Positions 38,795-50,026 are shown, numbered from the stretch's first letter. The stretch: DNA of 64,000 bases from Chrysophaeum taylorii (GCA_029834535.1 JAQMWT010000340.1:365958-429957), one strand, 5' to 3'. Program-made: numbers and translations. The notes: a model not told the origin generated them from the letters alone.

Positions 38795-41700
38795 TTATTT
38801 CGGTTTGTTGATGGCGCCTCCTCTTCTTCGAGAGAACAAACCCGTGAACGAGACTCCTTCGTTCTTGATGCGCTGCCGGTCCCTCGACGGTCGCAATGTA
38901 GATTGGGAATCAGGTGTGCTCATACCATGTTTGTCGACAGGAAGACTCGAAGGCAGGAAGTCCTTGCGGATCTGAGCGAGTTCAGCTTGCCGCCTTCGAC
39001 GTTCGGCCTGGCGCTCAACGCGTTCGCTTCTCGTGTTATACCAATACACCGACACATCATCCATACCCACAGGTAAAACCAGCGCTTTGACGAGAATATC
39101 GAGCTCTTCGTTGATCTCGTTGACGCGTCCTTCGGCATTGAGCCCGGCGCAGTTGTCGTAAAGCAATAGCCGCTTGACAACAAGCTCACACTGCGCCTTA
39201 GTCTCTACAACCATGTGGTTGCTTTGGTTCACGCTCTCAGCTGCGGCTTTGTAGAAGGCATCGTTGAGAGCGCGAACGAAACTGATTGGTGTTGCCAACA
39301 GAGGTCGCGCAACGAGCGACCGCGAATCCTCTGCGAGCATCGCGGGCCATTCTCTGGCAATAACGCAGAGGCGCTGGCGGGCCTTATCCCGGAGGCAGCG
39401 ATACGCTTCTAATCGCGACAACTCTTCGGCGACCTCCCTTTCAAACACCTCCTCATCGTCGCTGTCGGGTTCGATTTCGGGAAGCGAAAGCGAATGCCGG
39501 CGCCTGGTGCCGTCGCCACGACGAATCAAGCCTGGAGGATACGCGATAATGGCCGCAAGTACGCGATGACGCGATCGGAGGCGCAATGAGCCTTCTCGCA
39601 GTTCAAAGGCGTGGCCCGCGCGCCGAAGGAGCCAGGCAGCGAGGTCTGCGCGATGCGACGTCCCCGTTACGAATCGTAATGGCTGCGTCCCGCCATGCGC
39701 TTCGACTTTTTTGTCGTTTGGTAGCATCATGCGCAAGTCAGCCGGCGACAGGACGAGCTCTGTTGCTCGCAACGCTTCTGGAGCATCTAAGATGATCGCC
39801 TCGACGACGAGGCCTGGGTCTTCGAACTTGAGGATTTTCCCCAATGCTGCAAAGATTTCCAACACCTGCGCGTCGGCCCGCTGAGAGATTGGTGCGCGCA
39901 TCGGAATTGGCTGCTTTATTGCGATGTGACACAACGATCTTTTGTTTTGCTTTTCGGAGAGCAGCCGGGCGACAGCACGGCCGTGGATGGCATCGAAGTG
40001 CAGCATCCCAATGCTGTATGGCGTCTGCGTTTCCAAATCTATACTCACGCGCCCGAGAAGCCAGTTGAAGAACGTATCGTTGCCGCGGAAATCGCGAGCC
40101 ATGATCATCTCCTGGCTCGCTCCTGTAGCGACGCCGTGGGCGTCAATCTGGCTATCCCGGCTGACCAACATCGCAACCTGGGCCCGAGGCACCGTCAATG
40201 CCGATCTGCCCATTGAGCAGTTTTCCTTGAACGCTGACCGGCCCATAATCGACGCCTCACTCTTCGAGACGAGGCAGCGGCGCACCGCCGTATGCCGCGG
40301 TGCATCTGGCTTCGATTCTGACAGAAGAGACACCGCAAACTTTGCAAGCTGTCGATACACAGCTTGTTCTTTTTTTCGAATTGTCCCCTTTGGAGGTCGA
40401 ACAAACCGTGCATTGGCTTCTCGCAGGGCATCCTCACGCTCCGTTGTGGGTTGCTGCACGGCGGGCGCAGCTAAATAGTGTGTATAAAAAGCGCGCCCTC
40501 GTGCTCGCTCGTCCATCATGCGCTCGACGCAATCGGCAACGACTGTTGTCCATCGCCCATCGTCCTGGCCGTCCTGTTGACGGCAGAACAGGCGTGTCAT
40601 GTCAAGAACCGCCGGTTCAAATATCGCGCCAGCTGCGAACGCCTGTGCTCGTGCTGCGGTGCATTCGAGGACAGTGCACGCAGCTACCGGCAGCTGGCAT
40701 TGGCATGCGTGAGAGACGACGACGGCGCGCCAGAGTAGCCAGGGGTGCAGCCGCGTATCTTCAAGGCCATGCAGATCGTCGTACACGCCGTCACAGTCTT
40801 GGGACGTGCGTATCTCCTTCACACGTCTGTCGAAAGGGTCGCTATGATCGCCTACTGCGTAGGCCGCGTTACGCAATTCGAGAATGGCTCGTATTTCGGG
40901 TGTTGCTGCGGTTGGTTCCCGTGCGCGGCACGTACGTTCGAGCCAGGGATGCATCCTGACGACGCGGCGAAAAGCACGCCGCATCCACCGCTCACGCGCG
41001 GCCTCGACTCTCGCAACACGCACATCCCACATCGCAGTCCGTGCGGCTCTGTAGGCAGCGCGCGCCGCCTGTCGTTCGACGTCTTCCTTCAAAAGCTTTG
41101 CTGCCAGGATGGCCCCAACGTCGTCAAATTTCTGGTTGCCAGGGCACACAATGACCGCGTCGCCATGGACGAGACGCTCGGCCTCATCTTCGTCTGTCGC
41201 GTACCTGGCACACAAGTGTGTTGCGCGTTCATTGAACCACCGGCCTTCCTCAGAGTCCAAAACATAGAGTCTCGTTTTGGGTGGGAACCTCGGTCCGCCG
41301 AAACCAAGGTTGCCGGTGAGCTCAACGCTAAGAACGTTGCTTCTCTCGGATGCTGACATGATTTCCCGCATGTCGCTCTTGAGAGTGGCGGCGCGGAGCT
41401 CTACGGGAGACATCTCAATGTCGAGGTCCGCTGCAACCCGCATTGCGGCTGCATTGACCACCTTTCCCGGTCGCTGAAAGAGCCAGGTAGTCATCGCCAT
41501 CCGTGCACCTGATCGCATCATCACCGAGAGTGTATTCTTTGGGTTAGTGGTGGTGTTCTGCGTCGGCTCCATTGGCGTACTCTCCGCCTTTGTAGGGGGA
41601 GGCAGAGTCTCCTCCCGTGGCGAAGGTAAACTTCTCTCCATTTTTGCGTCGGGCTCATCGATGTGAAGTGTGTCGTTTTCGACGAGATCATTTCCCGAAG

Positions 41701-44700
41701 CCATTGTCGTGAGCTGCGCCGCGCTCGATGGCTCGTAAGCATCGAAGGAAATATTTCCCTCACGCCACTTGCACCGGACAATCCACGGCAGACCGGCAAG
41801 AATGACGACACGATTCACCACAACACGGACGGTGGACCACAGCCACTCCGGAAGTGGCGTTTGTGCGCGGCCGCCTTCGAAGCGCAGCACTGTATAAGCG
41901 TCGTCGACGAAGAGCCGGCTGAGTGAGAGACACAACGCTCGTCGGATAATTTGCGTGGCCGCGGTGGCCTCTGTTTGTCGCTTTATCTTGCGTTTGCGAG
42001 TTGTTGCTTCGCTCCTCGCTGAGCTCCGGCGCAACGCTTTCGCAATCTCGAGCACGGCTCCCGCGTCGGCCTCGGCGTCGATCGCTTGTTGGTGGGCCAA
42101 ACGTGAATCGAGCTCCAAACACTTCCGAAATTTGTGCGCTACCCGCGAAGCCCCATCCTCGCGTTCCATGTCAGCGAGCTCGCGCTGCCGCAGTCGGATC
42201 CGCGTGTCATACTCCGTTTCGCGAGACAGCGACACAACGAACTCGCCACGGACGTTGAGCCGCACTTGCGCCGTGTAATGGCCACCTGCGAAGGTCCAGG
42301 AACCCATGAACGCAAAGCCGGTACGTGGCCGGTTCCGACACAGCGGGCAGAGCGCGAGGCTTGGACGAATACTACATCCGACACGCTGGCGTTCGCGCAG
42401 TGCAGCGCGGAGGTCGCAAGCGAGGGCGCGAGGTCCTGGTTCGCGGAGCGGCGGAAACGTTGCGGCAGCCCATTGCTCAAATTTCCGGAGGGCTTCTAGT
42501 GCCGTTTCAATTTGCTTGAGCCGTCGGTCCCGGTGAAAGCCCGTCGGCCGACCCGTGGCCTCGTCCTCGCTGTCCATGAGTTCAAGGCGCTGGACAAGAA
42601 ACTCGCACAACTCATGGCGTTGCTCCGTGTTGACGACAAGGCTTGTGTTCGGAACATATCGCTCGTCGTCGACGATGGGTATCCGGTGTTCACATTGTTT
42701 GAGCGCGCTGAGGCTATCGTTGTATGCGCGCGCTACACGTGCCGTGCCTTTGACGATGTCGAGGAGCAGCGCTACCGAAAGATCAAGTGTGAGTGGCGGG
42801 CCGCGGTAGTATGTCGCCAACTGGTTGGATTGGTCTGCTGCCACGGAGAACATGAGCTGGTAACCGCCGGTCGCATCTGCGAAGATGCGGATGAGGCCGA
42901 CTTTCTGAGAAATCGTGGTCGTCCGCGAATAGATCGGCCCGCGATACTTGGCGCTCGCAAGATCCTCGCAGAAGATGAGATGCGGTCGTTCGTTGGCGAG
43001 CGGCCGTCGCCACCACGCCCTCTCACCCGGGAGGCGCAAATCAAGGCGCTCGAAGACCGCGGCAATAAGTGGGGCAGGGTACCGATTAAGACGCACCGCA
43101 CAGAGCATCTGGGCAATGGCTAGATAGCTCTCGTCACGCAGGAAGCTCTCAACCAGATTGATGAGCGGCACAGTGATGTCGTGGGACTCGCCAGTCTTCG
43201 TCTCATAGGTTTCGATGCGCAAATCGCCCCAGGCATCGTAAACGCGGGCGAAGGCCTCGCGGTCCGCGATACGGATCACTTTGGCGAAGATAAGCCCTCC
43301 TCGCAGGAAGGAGCGTCCGGCGACTGCCGCGTCGATCCACCACCGGCCACATGGACGCCCGACACGTGCCATGTTCGAGGGTAGCTTCTGCTGAGCTTGC
43401 TCGACAGTGTCGCCGGCGTCGAGCATGGTGGCAACGCGGTCGGCATCCCCGTGGCAGAGACGTCGTTCAAGCGTTGCTCTCCGTCGCAGGATATTGAGTC
43501 CGCGCACATTGAGCGCACCATTGAAAACATCGAGCGTGAGCGATCCATAGAGGATTTCCGCAATCTCCTGCGCGCGTTTCTTGCGGGCGCGCGACACAGT
43601 CGCCAAGCTTCTTGGCTTGGTCGACAGCACACATGTTGCTGGCGGAAATACCGTCGGTTTAAAGAATAGGTTCAGCGAACCGAGGGCGACGTATCGGATT
43701 GCGAGGTCTGGCCTGCCGGCCGCGCGCACGATTTCGGCCACTTCGACCGGCGAGACGACAAGCTCTTCTCGCTCACCGGGATCGGCACCCGCGCGCTCGG
43801 CAACAAACAGACACGTCCCTTCGACGGGGTCCTGGCTCAGCGTGATAAGAAAGCGCTTAGTCGACGGCAGCCTCTTGGCTACGAGAGCGTACCTTGAGGT
43901 CAGACGCACGGTGCAAATGCGGCGGAAGGCAGCGTTCCAGAAGCGTCGCAAAGGCTTAACAGCGCGTGCCGCAGAGCCTATTGCGGATGTCCACTCACGA
44001 GAGCGAAACACGAGCTCGCGGCATCCATGGCGTTTGCCAAATTTTGCCACTTGCGTCAGCGTGAGCTGGGAGATCGCAGCGTCCAAAGCAGTGATCCTAC
44101 GCCGGCGTGCAGTGTTCGCGGCGCAGTCGGCAGACTCGAGGTCCATCGTCGCGCGCTCGAGCGCCTGCCACGCCTGTTCGAGCTGCAAGTCGGCGACAGT
44201 CGACGCGTGGCGCGCCGTTTGTGCCTCGCCCATAGCCTCGCACATGTTGTACCGCGCGCGAATCTCCACTTTAAGAGCTTCGTCATTCTGTCTCTGTCGG
44301 GCGCGCTTGCGCCGGAGCGTCATCCAATCGTTGCCGTTCTCGAAAGGGTCGTAAACCTGTCGCCAGTCTTCGTGCTTCGTTACATCTGCGTCGTCGAAAG
44401 CGTCAATTTCAGCCTTGCTCCAGGCGATCGCGTTGGCTGTTTCAACAACAGCCTGTTGGTACTTCAACCACGTCTCGTACACATGACTCTCGGCATCGGC
44501 GAAGTGCATGCATGCCGCAAAGCAAGCACGGTCCGCAGCGTCTCGCGTGTCCGCAGCGCGGCATGCCGCGAGCATCGCTTTCGTGGCCGCGCGTTCGCAA
44601 GCCAGCTTGAGTCGTAGCGCGTCATCGCGCTTATCAGCCAAGACCCGCTCTTCGCGCAAGGGCTCCCAGCGGTCGCGTGGCCACCAATTAGGAGAGTCCC

Positions 44701-47700
44701 CAGGCACTCTCGCCAAGCGGGCGAGTTTTGGAATTTCATCGCGCTCCTGGGGGTCTGGATAGAGTTCATCAAGAGATTTGGTGAGCTCCGCGTCAATGAG
44801 CGTGCGTCGTAGCATGGCCTCAGTGAACTCCATCGAGCATGTCTCTTGCGTCGCAGGGTCATAGACCGACACACGCAGGCATTCGGGCGGCCGCCGCACA
44901 CTCGCATAGTACTTTGTCTCGTTCTCAGTCACGGCGTCGTCAACAAGTGGCGAGTAGTCGAGTCGCAGGTCGCCCGTGGCCTGGTCTCTCGCGAAAACGG
45001 GTCGTGCAAAGCGTGATGGGACAGGCGGTGCCTCTGGCATGTGCGTGTCCCGTCGTGGGACCCAGTGCTGTTCGGCCGGGCGACACACTCTCCGATGGTC
45101 GAGCGAGTAGACGAGCACGTAGCATCGCACCCCATCGACACGCGTTGTCGCAATATGCGAGGGTGTATTGAGCTTGCGGGCTGCCCGTATAACAGCAGTC
45201 GCACCGCACGTCCGGACAAAGTTTTCAGCGACGTGTCGACACGCCAACCGCCAGCTTCGTTTTGCGGCGAGGGCTTCTTTGACGCGCACGCGGCGCGCTT
45301 TAGCGCACAGCCGAACGGCAATGCCGCGAGCCATGCGCGATATGTGTAGCCCCAGCACCTCGGCACGGTACCGCTGGTCGAGCAGCGTCTTGGCCCGCTG
45401 CGCGTCGACCACTAGCCGACCGGCGCCCCGGAGCGCGTTCGCTTCCTCAAGCAGCCCAAGCATGCGCGTCGGACGCATGCGGATTAGGCCGCGTGCCGCT
45501 TCTCTCCGCAGCTTACCGGCCAACTTCTCGCGACTTGTCTTGCGCTTGTCGCCCTCTTCGCGCAGTTTCCGGTTGAACAAGTACGTTCGCAAGGCCGGCC
45601 CTATATGGCCCACGCCCTTCCACTTGCCGTAGTCCGGACGACAGAAAACACCCGGGATCACCCCATGGAGCGGTCCGCGCTCTTGTCGGATCATCACCTT
45701 GGCCTGGACATCTTCGTACACGGCCCAGACAACACGAGTCTTTGCTTTGTCCAAACGATGGCTCGAGTCGCCTTGTTCGTCTTCTTCATCCTTATCGGAG
45801 TCAGACGCGTTGTCGTTGTCATCCTTCTTCATCTCGTTTGCCTCGGTTTGTTGAGTTCGCGACTGGTTCCTCTTGATCTCCTCGTCGATCACGGCGAGAG
45901 TCTTCTTGATGCGGACCACATCCAGCACGTGCGTTGCGCCGCTCTCGGTTCCATGAGTCGAGCCAAGGAGCTTCATCGAGCCGTGCCAGGAGATGACTTT
46001 GCCATCGCGATGGCGACCGGCGCGGCTCGACGGCGTGCCAAAGCTCGTCGGTGGGTCTGGAAGCGGTGGTAGTCGCTTCTTGCCGTCGTTGACCGATGGT
46101 CCTTCTTGCAGCAGCAACGACGATGGTGACCCGCTATTCGTTTGGCGTTCCATGAGAGAACTGGACCATTGTTCCTCTTCGTCGACCTCGTTGTCATCTT
46201 GGTCCTCGAACACGTTCGGCGCGACGAGGAGCGGGTTGGCTCTGAGGCTGAACCCGACGTGGAGCCGAAGCGGTACGACCTCAGCCAGCCAGTTGAGGTC
46301 GGTGGCCATTTTGACGAGATAGTTTTGTTGTTCGTAGAAGTAGGAGGGAGGCGGCGGAAGGTCGGCTGCGATGCGCGCGCGCACAAGATCCTCGAGCTGC
46401 GTCAATGGTAACGAACCACGAGTCTCGATGATGTTGACCCCACCGTAGGTCTCGCGTTCGACACGCGGCGGCAACTTCTGGACAAGCACGCGGCGTTCCA
46501 GAGCAACACGGGGCTTTGCAGCCTCGTACGCGTCCTCGGCTGCTTGCCGTGTCTCAAACACACCGAGATATTTGGTCACACGGACGCGCCGTGCGGGGAT
46601 CGCGCCACGTTGGTACTTCTTGTATTTTGACCTCAGCGGCGGAATCGCGTCGTGCAGCTTTCGACCCTCGGTCTCGATCGTCGAGATCCAGACCGTCGCG
46701 TGTACTTTGGCCCTCTGCGTTTTGTTGGCTCCTTTCGAGCGTGTCAAGGCTGCCACGGCGCGTTGCCGGAGCGCCACTTGCGAACGCCACTCAATGATAG
46801 CCTCAGCTGCTTCGACTGTCGCGAGGCGCAGACGGTCGAGCATGACCAGGATAGGCGCCACGATTGACGCTAATTGGGTCTCGCAACGCTGATCAATGGT
46901 GATGACCGTGCTTCCGTCCTCAAAACCTTCTTCTTTGTATTCGCCTTCTTCGCGTTTGTTCCCATCATTTATTTCCACAATGCCGTCTTCTTCGATGTAG
47001 CGCTGGTTCGCCTGGTCGGTGATCTCATGGAGCTGATCGAGGATTTGCTCGCGTTGCAGCACTGCTTCGAGTGCCTTCACGTCGAGCTCTTGCTCCTTGC
47101 GCAGCCGCCAGCCTACCCACTTGTCTCGTTCTTTCAATGAAATGTAATAGTGGCGGCTTTGGCATTCGGCTGCGCTAAGAGTGCAGCGAAGCAACACCCA
47201 GTCCTTGCACAGTGGCGGAACTTGATTCGCTTTGATAGATGTTGGCACGACCCTGTCGATCGTCGCGCTCAGAGCCCGCGCATCTTCAGCCGGCGCCTGC
47301 TGGGTTATGTTTGGAATATTCAAGACGGGACATGTCGAGTGGCTCGTCACATCGGATTGACTTGTCGCACCGCCCTCGACACATGTTTGTTGTGTTGGTG
47401 CCGGTTGGTGTTGTAATTGGACGGCGTCCTCGGCCTCTGTTAAGCTTTTTGAGACTTTCTCGAGCTTGGCTCGGAAGCGTGCGACTTCGCGGTCCTCGTT
47501 GGCTTTCGCGAGATCTTGACGGCGCTTTCGCGCCTCTGCGGCGCACATGCGCCCGAGCATGGCGCCAATATCGCGCATCTTCTCAAAATCGCGGCCGAGA
47601 GGATCAGACTCGATTGGCCACGTCGTAGGAAAGTCCACCAAATCGGTCGTCCCGCCAGACACCAAGCTGCTGATCCCCGATTCGGGAGATTCTAGGATCG

Positions 47701-48910
47701 TGGCGCGATACAAGACGATACCGTTGGCATTACTATAGCATGCGAAGCCACATCTCTCGCCTGTTCTGGAATAGTTCCCGTTGACGGCCTTCGTCCCCGA
47801 GCCGGAAACCTCGTAGAAAGGATGTGTCGCGCCGCCGAGGTCCGCACCGCCCTTCTTCTGGCTCAACTGGTAGCCGCCGGCCGTGACCTCGACGGCGTTC
47901 CCGCCTCCAAGATCGCACCAAATTTCCTTGTGGAGTGGTTTGCCGGTGACCAACGCTCCGTGGTAGCACGCGCCTCCAGCGGCACGGCTCGTGTCGGTCG
48001 CGACTGGGACTCCGAGGATCCAGACTGGTATCGGTCCGTCTCCAAGGAGTCGCGTCTGGTTCGCATCGGCGACGAGCCCGAGTTCTTCGAGTCGCACACG
48101 GGCACGCTTTGCCTCCTGAAACTGCACCTTGGAGGCCGCCTCGAGCTTTGATAATCGAGCTCTCGCCTCTGCTCGCTTCTCGACGGGCAGAGGGTGCTCG
48201 GCTCCCGGTGGTGCGTTGATTTGGTCTATCAGTTCGCGAATCTCCATTTCAGTAGCTTCAGCGCGTCCAAAAGCCTCGACTGCCGCTTCCTTTGCCGCCG
48301 CCTCCATCCGGAATTGTTCTTCTTCGCCCCGGCGCAGCGCAACATAAGCCTTGGATGCCGCGCGCGACGCCTCGGTCCCAGGAGACCGCGGTGGGACTGC
48401 CTCTGCGACCCCACGTGATTGTACAGGATTCAAGTCCGCCATCGCGGGCGCGCTAGCGATGATGTCGGTGGCCTGCCACAATCGACGCTCCAGACCGACG
48501 TCGTTCCGCGCATCGGCCGGGTCATCCGGTAGCAGGTGTTTGGCTCGCTTGAACCGATCCACCATTGCTTTCGCTTCGTCTCGCAAGCGCGCGGTATCTT
48601 TCAGCCGGGCAGCTTGATCAGCCGCGCGGGCCTCATCATTCATTGCGGCTCGTACGGCGTTCCGGGCCATGATGTTGGTGCGGACGGCCGTGATGGCCGC
48701 ACCGACCTTGATTGGGTGGTCCAAGTGCAAAGACTTTGACTCCACGGGTTTAGACTCCTCGGCTTCCTGGGTGATTTGCAATCGGAGAAGCTTGCGCTGA
48801 GCGCACAGATTGCGGAACTTGGCCACCTTAGGATTCCGAAACGCAGCGACCTCATCGTCGTCCGAGCTTTCGAAAGTTGGGAGGGTCGGGACCACCCGCG
48901 GCAATGCCAT
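38795..48910 (-). CDS. Giant single-exon protein (3,371 aa) of unknown function
   Basis: An uninterrupted frame of more than 10 kb from ATG 48910 (MALPRVVPTLPTFE). It is rich in Ala, Arg and Glu with long helical, coiled-coil-like stretches. A C/H cluster at about 565-590 (CKDWVLLRC...C...H) could be a zinc finger. Basic IQ-like helices occur at about 1140-1230 (GLHISRMARGIAVRLCAKAR) and again later (AATQIIRRALCLSLSRL). Recurring beta-rich stretches such as CLRVSVYDPATQET, RFLITLSQDPVEGTC, GGYQLMFSVAADQS and HYTAQVRLNVRGEFVVSLS each precede a basic helix, which suggests a repeated module. I do not recognise a family. A cytoskeletal or flagellar scaffold would fit the composition, but that is speculation. 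Confidence 0.75.
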   Translation of the reverse strand: MALPRVVPTLPTFESSDDDEVAAFRNPKVAKFRNLCAQRKLLRLQITQEAEESKPVESKSLHLDHPIKVGAAITAVRTNIMARNAVRAAMNDEARAADQAARLKDTARLRDEAKAMVDRFKRAKHLLPDDPADARNDVGLERRLWQATDIIASAPAMADLNPVQSRGVAEAVPPRSPGTEASRAASKAYVALRRGEEEQFRMEAAAKEAAVEAFGRAEATEMEIRELIDQINAPPGAEHPLPVEKRAEARARLSKLEAASKVQFQEAKRARVRLEELGLVADANQTRLLGDGPIPVWILGVPVATDTSRAAGGACYHGALVTGKPLHKEIWCDLGGGNAVEVTAGGYQLSQKKGGADLGGATHPFYEVSGSGTKAVNGNYSRTGERCGFACYSNANGIVLYRATILESPESGISSLVSGGTTDLVDFPTTWPIESDPLGRDFEKMRDIGAMLGRMCAAEARKRRQDLAKANEDREVARFRAKLEKVSKSLTEAEDAVQLQHQPAPTQQTCVEGGATSQSDVTSHSTCPVLNIPNITQQAPAEDARALSATIDRVVPTSIKANQVPPLCKDWVLLRCTLSAAECQSRHYYISLKERDKWVGWRLRKEQELDVKALEAVLQREQILDQLHEITDQANQRYIEEDGIVEINDGNKREEGEYKEEGFEDGSTVITIDQRCETQLASIVAPILVMLDRLRLATVEAAEAIIEWRSQVALRQRAVAALTRSKGANKTQRAKVHATVWISTIETEGRKLHDAIPPLRSKYKKYQRGAIPARRVRVTKYLGVFETRQAAEDAYEAAKPRVALERRVLVQKLPPRVERETYGGVNIIETRGSLPLTQLEDLVRARIAADLPPPPSYFYEQQNYLVKMATDLNWLAEVVPLRLHVGFSLRANPLLVAPNVFEDQDDNEVDEEEQWSSSLMERQTNSGSPSSLLLQEGPSVNDGKKRLPPLPDPPTSFGTPSSRAGRHRDGKVISWHGSMKLLGSTHGTESGATHVLDVVRIKKTLAVIDEEIKRNQSRTQQTEANEMKKDDNDNASDSDKDEEDEQGDSSHRLDKAKTRVVWAVYEDVQAKVMIRQERGPLHGVIPGVFCRPDYGKWKGVGHIGPALRTYLFNRKLREEGDKRKTSREKLAGKLRREAARGLIRMRPTRMLGLLEEANALRGAGRLVVDAQRAKTLLDQRYRAEVLGLHISRMARGIAVRLCAKARRVRVKEALAAKRSWRLACRHVAENFVRTCGATAVIRAARKLNTPSHIATTRVDGVRCYVLVYSLDHRRVCRPAEQHWVPRRDTHMPEAPPVPSRFARPVFARDQATGDLRLDYSPLVDDAVTENETKYYASVRRPPECLRVSVYDPATQETCSMEFTEAMLRRTLIDAELTKSLDELYPDPQERDEIPKLARLARVPGDSPNWWPRDRWEPLREERVLADKRDDALRLKLACERAATKAMLAACRAADTRDAADRACFAACMHFADAESHVYETWLKYQQAVVETANAIAWSKAEIDAFDDADVTKHEDWRQVYDPFENGNDWMTLRRKRARQRQNDEALKVEIRARYNMCEAMGEAQTARHASTVADLQLEQAWQALERATMDLESADCAANTARRRRITALDAAISQLTLTQVAKFGKRHGCRELVFRSREWTSAIGSAARAVKPLRRFWNAAFRRICTVRLTSRYALVAKRLPSTKRFLITLSQDPVEGTCLFVAERAGADPGEREELVVSPVEVAEIVRAAGRPDLAIRYVALGSLNLFFKPTVFPPATCVLSTKPRSLATVSRARKKRAQEIAEILYGSLTLDVFNGALNVRGLNILRRRATLERRLCHGDADRVATMLDAGDTVEQAQQKLPSNMARVGRPCGRWWIDAAVAGRSFLRGGLIFAKVIRIADREAFARVYDAWGDLRIETYETKTGESHDITVPLINLVESFLRDESYLAIAQMLCAVRLNRYPAPLIAAVFERLDLRLPGERAWWRRPLANERPHLIFCEDLASAKYRGPIYSRTTTISQKVGLIRIFADATGGYQLMFSVAADQSNQLATYYRGPPLTLDLSVALLLDIVKGTARVARAYNDSLSALKQCEHRIPIVDDERYVPNTSLVVNTEQRHELCEFLVQRLELMDSEDEATGRPTGFHRDRRLKQIETALEALRKFEQWAAATFPPLREPGPRALACDLRAALRERQRVGCSIRPSLALCPLCRNRPRTGFAFMGSWTFAGGHYTAQVRLNVRGEFVVSLSRETEYDTRIRLRQRELADMEREDGASRVAHKFRKCLELDSRLAHQQAIDAEADAGAVLEIAKALRRSSARSEATTRKRKIKRQTEATAATQIIRRALCLSLSRLFVDDAYTVLRFEGGRAQTPLPEWLWSTVRVVVNRVVILAGLPWIVRCKWREGNISFDAYEPSSAAQLTTMASGNDLVENDTLHIDEPDAKMERSLPSPREETLPPPTKAESTPMEPTQNTTTNPKNTLSVMMRSGARMAMTTWLFQRPGKVVNAAAMRVAADLDIEMSPVELRAATLKSDMREIMSASERSNVLSVELTGNLGFGGPRFPPKTRLYVLDSEEGRWFNERATHLCARYATDEDEAERLVHGDAVIVCPGNQKFDDVGAILAAKLLKEDVERQAARAAYRAARTAMWDVRVARVEAARERWMRRAFRRVVRMHPWLERTCRAREPTAATPEIRAILELRNAAYAVGDHSDPFDRRVKEIRTSQDCDGVYDDLHGLEDTRLHPWLLWRAVVVSHACQCQLPVAACTVLECTAARAQAFAAGAIFEPAVLDMTRLFCRQQDGQDDGRWTTVVADCVERMMDERARGRAFYTHYLAAPAVQQPTTEREDALREANARFVRPPKGTIRKKEQAVYRQLAKFAVSLLSESKPDAPRHTAVRRCLVSKSEASIMGRSAFKENCSMGRSALTVPRAQVAMLVSRDSQIDAHGVATGASQEMIMARDFRGNDTFFNWLLGRVSIDLETQTPYSIGMLHFDAIHGRAVARLLSEKQNKRSLCHIAIKQPIPMRAPISQRADAQVLEIFAALGKILKFEDPGLVVEAIILDAPEALRATELVLSPADLRMMLPNDKKVEAHGGTQPLRFVTGTSHRADLAAWLLRRAGHAFELREGSLRLRSRHRVLAAIIAYPPGLIRRGDGTRRRHSLSLPEIEPDSDDEEVFEREVAEELSRLEAYRCLRDKARQRLCVIAREWPAMLAEDSRSLVARPLLATPISFVRALNDAFYKAAAESVNQSNHMVVETKAQCELVVKRLLLYDNCAGLNAEGRVNEINEELDILVKALVLPVGMDDVSVYWYNTRSERVERQAERRRRQAELAQIRKDFLPSSLPVDKHGMSTPDSQSTLRPSRDRQRIKNEGVSFTGLFSRRRGGAINKPK

Positions 48911-49139
48911 CTCTTTACATTCGACCACTCGTTGTCTGGGAGTGATGCGCGTCTGCGACTGTCACTGCGAGCCTCTCACCACCTGCCGGTGGCGGCGGCG
49001 CGCACACAGACACACGGCGCTAAGCGTCAGGAATTGAATTGAATTTAACCCTCTGGAGGAGGGAGGAGATAGATGCGGGGGTCGGGGGGGGGGGGGAAGT
49101 CGGTCCCGCACGCGCGGGCATATGCCGGGAAAGCCTGGG

Positions 49140-49530
49140 GCCTGGTCCCCCGAGGGCCAAAGCGGGTTCGTTACCGAGCCGGGGGCAGACGAAGAGAAGA
49201 AGGGACTGCTCTCTGGACGTGCGCGTCCTGCCGCTAGACGTGCGGTAACATTCTCCAGAGAGCGGGTAGCCTGGGTTGGGTTGCCCGAGGTGGCGACTTG
49301 GCGGGTGAGGAGGGCACAGCGAACTCAGCCCGAGGCAGCAGCCGCGAGGCCCCACTCGCGGTAGAAGCGGCGGAGCTGGGCCGCTGTGGTGGCAACGCTA
49401 CTAAAGTTGGCGCAACCACTCTCGATCCTCGTCCGCGCGGCGGTTCAAACCACGCACCGCGAGAGCGAGCTCATGGTGCGCCGGGCTGGCCTCGCTTCGA
49501 AGGCGCCACGTGCTAAACGAACACGGCCAC
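49140..49530 (-). repeat. Dispersed-repeat copy 4 with coding remnant
   Basis: On the minus strand LRSEASPAHHELALA, a shifted segment ESGCANFSSVATT and QLRRFYREWGLAAAA correspond to the remnant at 26815-26376 (GEASAACTELA, ESGCCANFIDP, VRRAYREWGIG). The downstream nucleotide tail (GGTTCGTTACCGAGCC, GGGCAGACGAAGAGAAG in plus orientation) is the most diverged of the four tails. Confidence 0.55.
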
Positions 49531-49800
49531 GTTCCGAGAACGAAAGGAAGAAAGAAAGAGAGGTAACATTGGGGAGCTTGCAGTGTGACACGCCAAATTG
49601 GCGCAGGAGGATTAGTTAGTTCATTAGTTAGGCTCGAGGCTCCCTCGCGTAGTCCCATACTAGATGGAGATATCTTAGTAAAATAGTCCGCGGTCGTGCG
49701 CGGGATGCTAGCTAGACAACGTAAATATTTCGCACGACAAGGCGGCCCTCGCGCAAGAGTCGCAGCCCACCACGCGGTGCGCAGACCAAGGTTTGGACCC

Positions 49801-49873
49801 GAGGTCCATTCCTCCCGACACGACGCCGCCGCGGTCCGAGGTCCATTCCTCCCGACACGACGCCGCCGCGGTC
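49801..49873. repeat. 37-bp tandem duplication
   Basis: GAGGTCCATTCCTCCCGACA plus CGACGCCGCCGCGGTC occurs twice in tandem, with periods starting at 49801 and 49838. Confidence 0.8.
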
Positions 49874-50026
49874 GATTTTGCCGCCGTACAAGAAAGTCGA
49901 GAGGTCGCCCGTCTTGCGGACGTCCCGCGTCATCCTGCGAGGGCTTGGTCGTCGCAACGCCGTCTTGTTCGGGCGCTCGTCCCTCTCGTACCGCGACGCG
50001 GACCACGAGAACCAAAGACGGGTTTG

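Larger units (their letters stand above)
48911..50026. other. Spacer with dispersed-repeat copy 4 and a 37-bp duplication
   Basis: It lies between the 5' end of the giant gene and the 3' end of the SUV3-like gene. It holds a poly-G run (49086-49096), the repeat copy at 49140-49530 and the tandem duplication at 49801-49873. Open frames here are GC-driven shadows. Confidence 0.5.

Noticed and set aside
49440-49452. tRNA B-box-like GGTTCAAACC
   Set aside because: No matching A-box or acceptor stem nearby; it lies inside the dispersed repeat.
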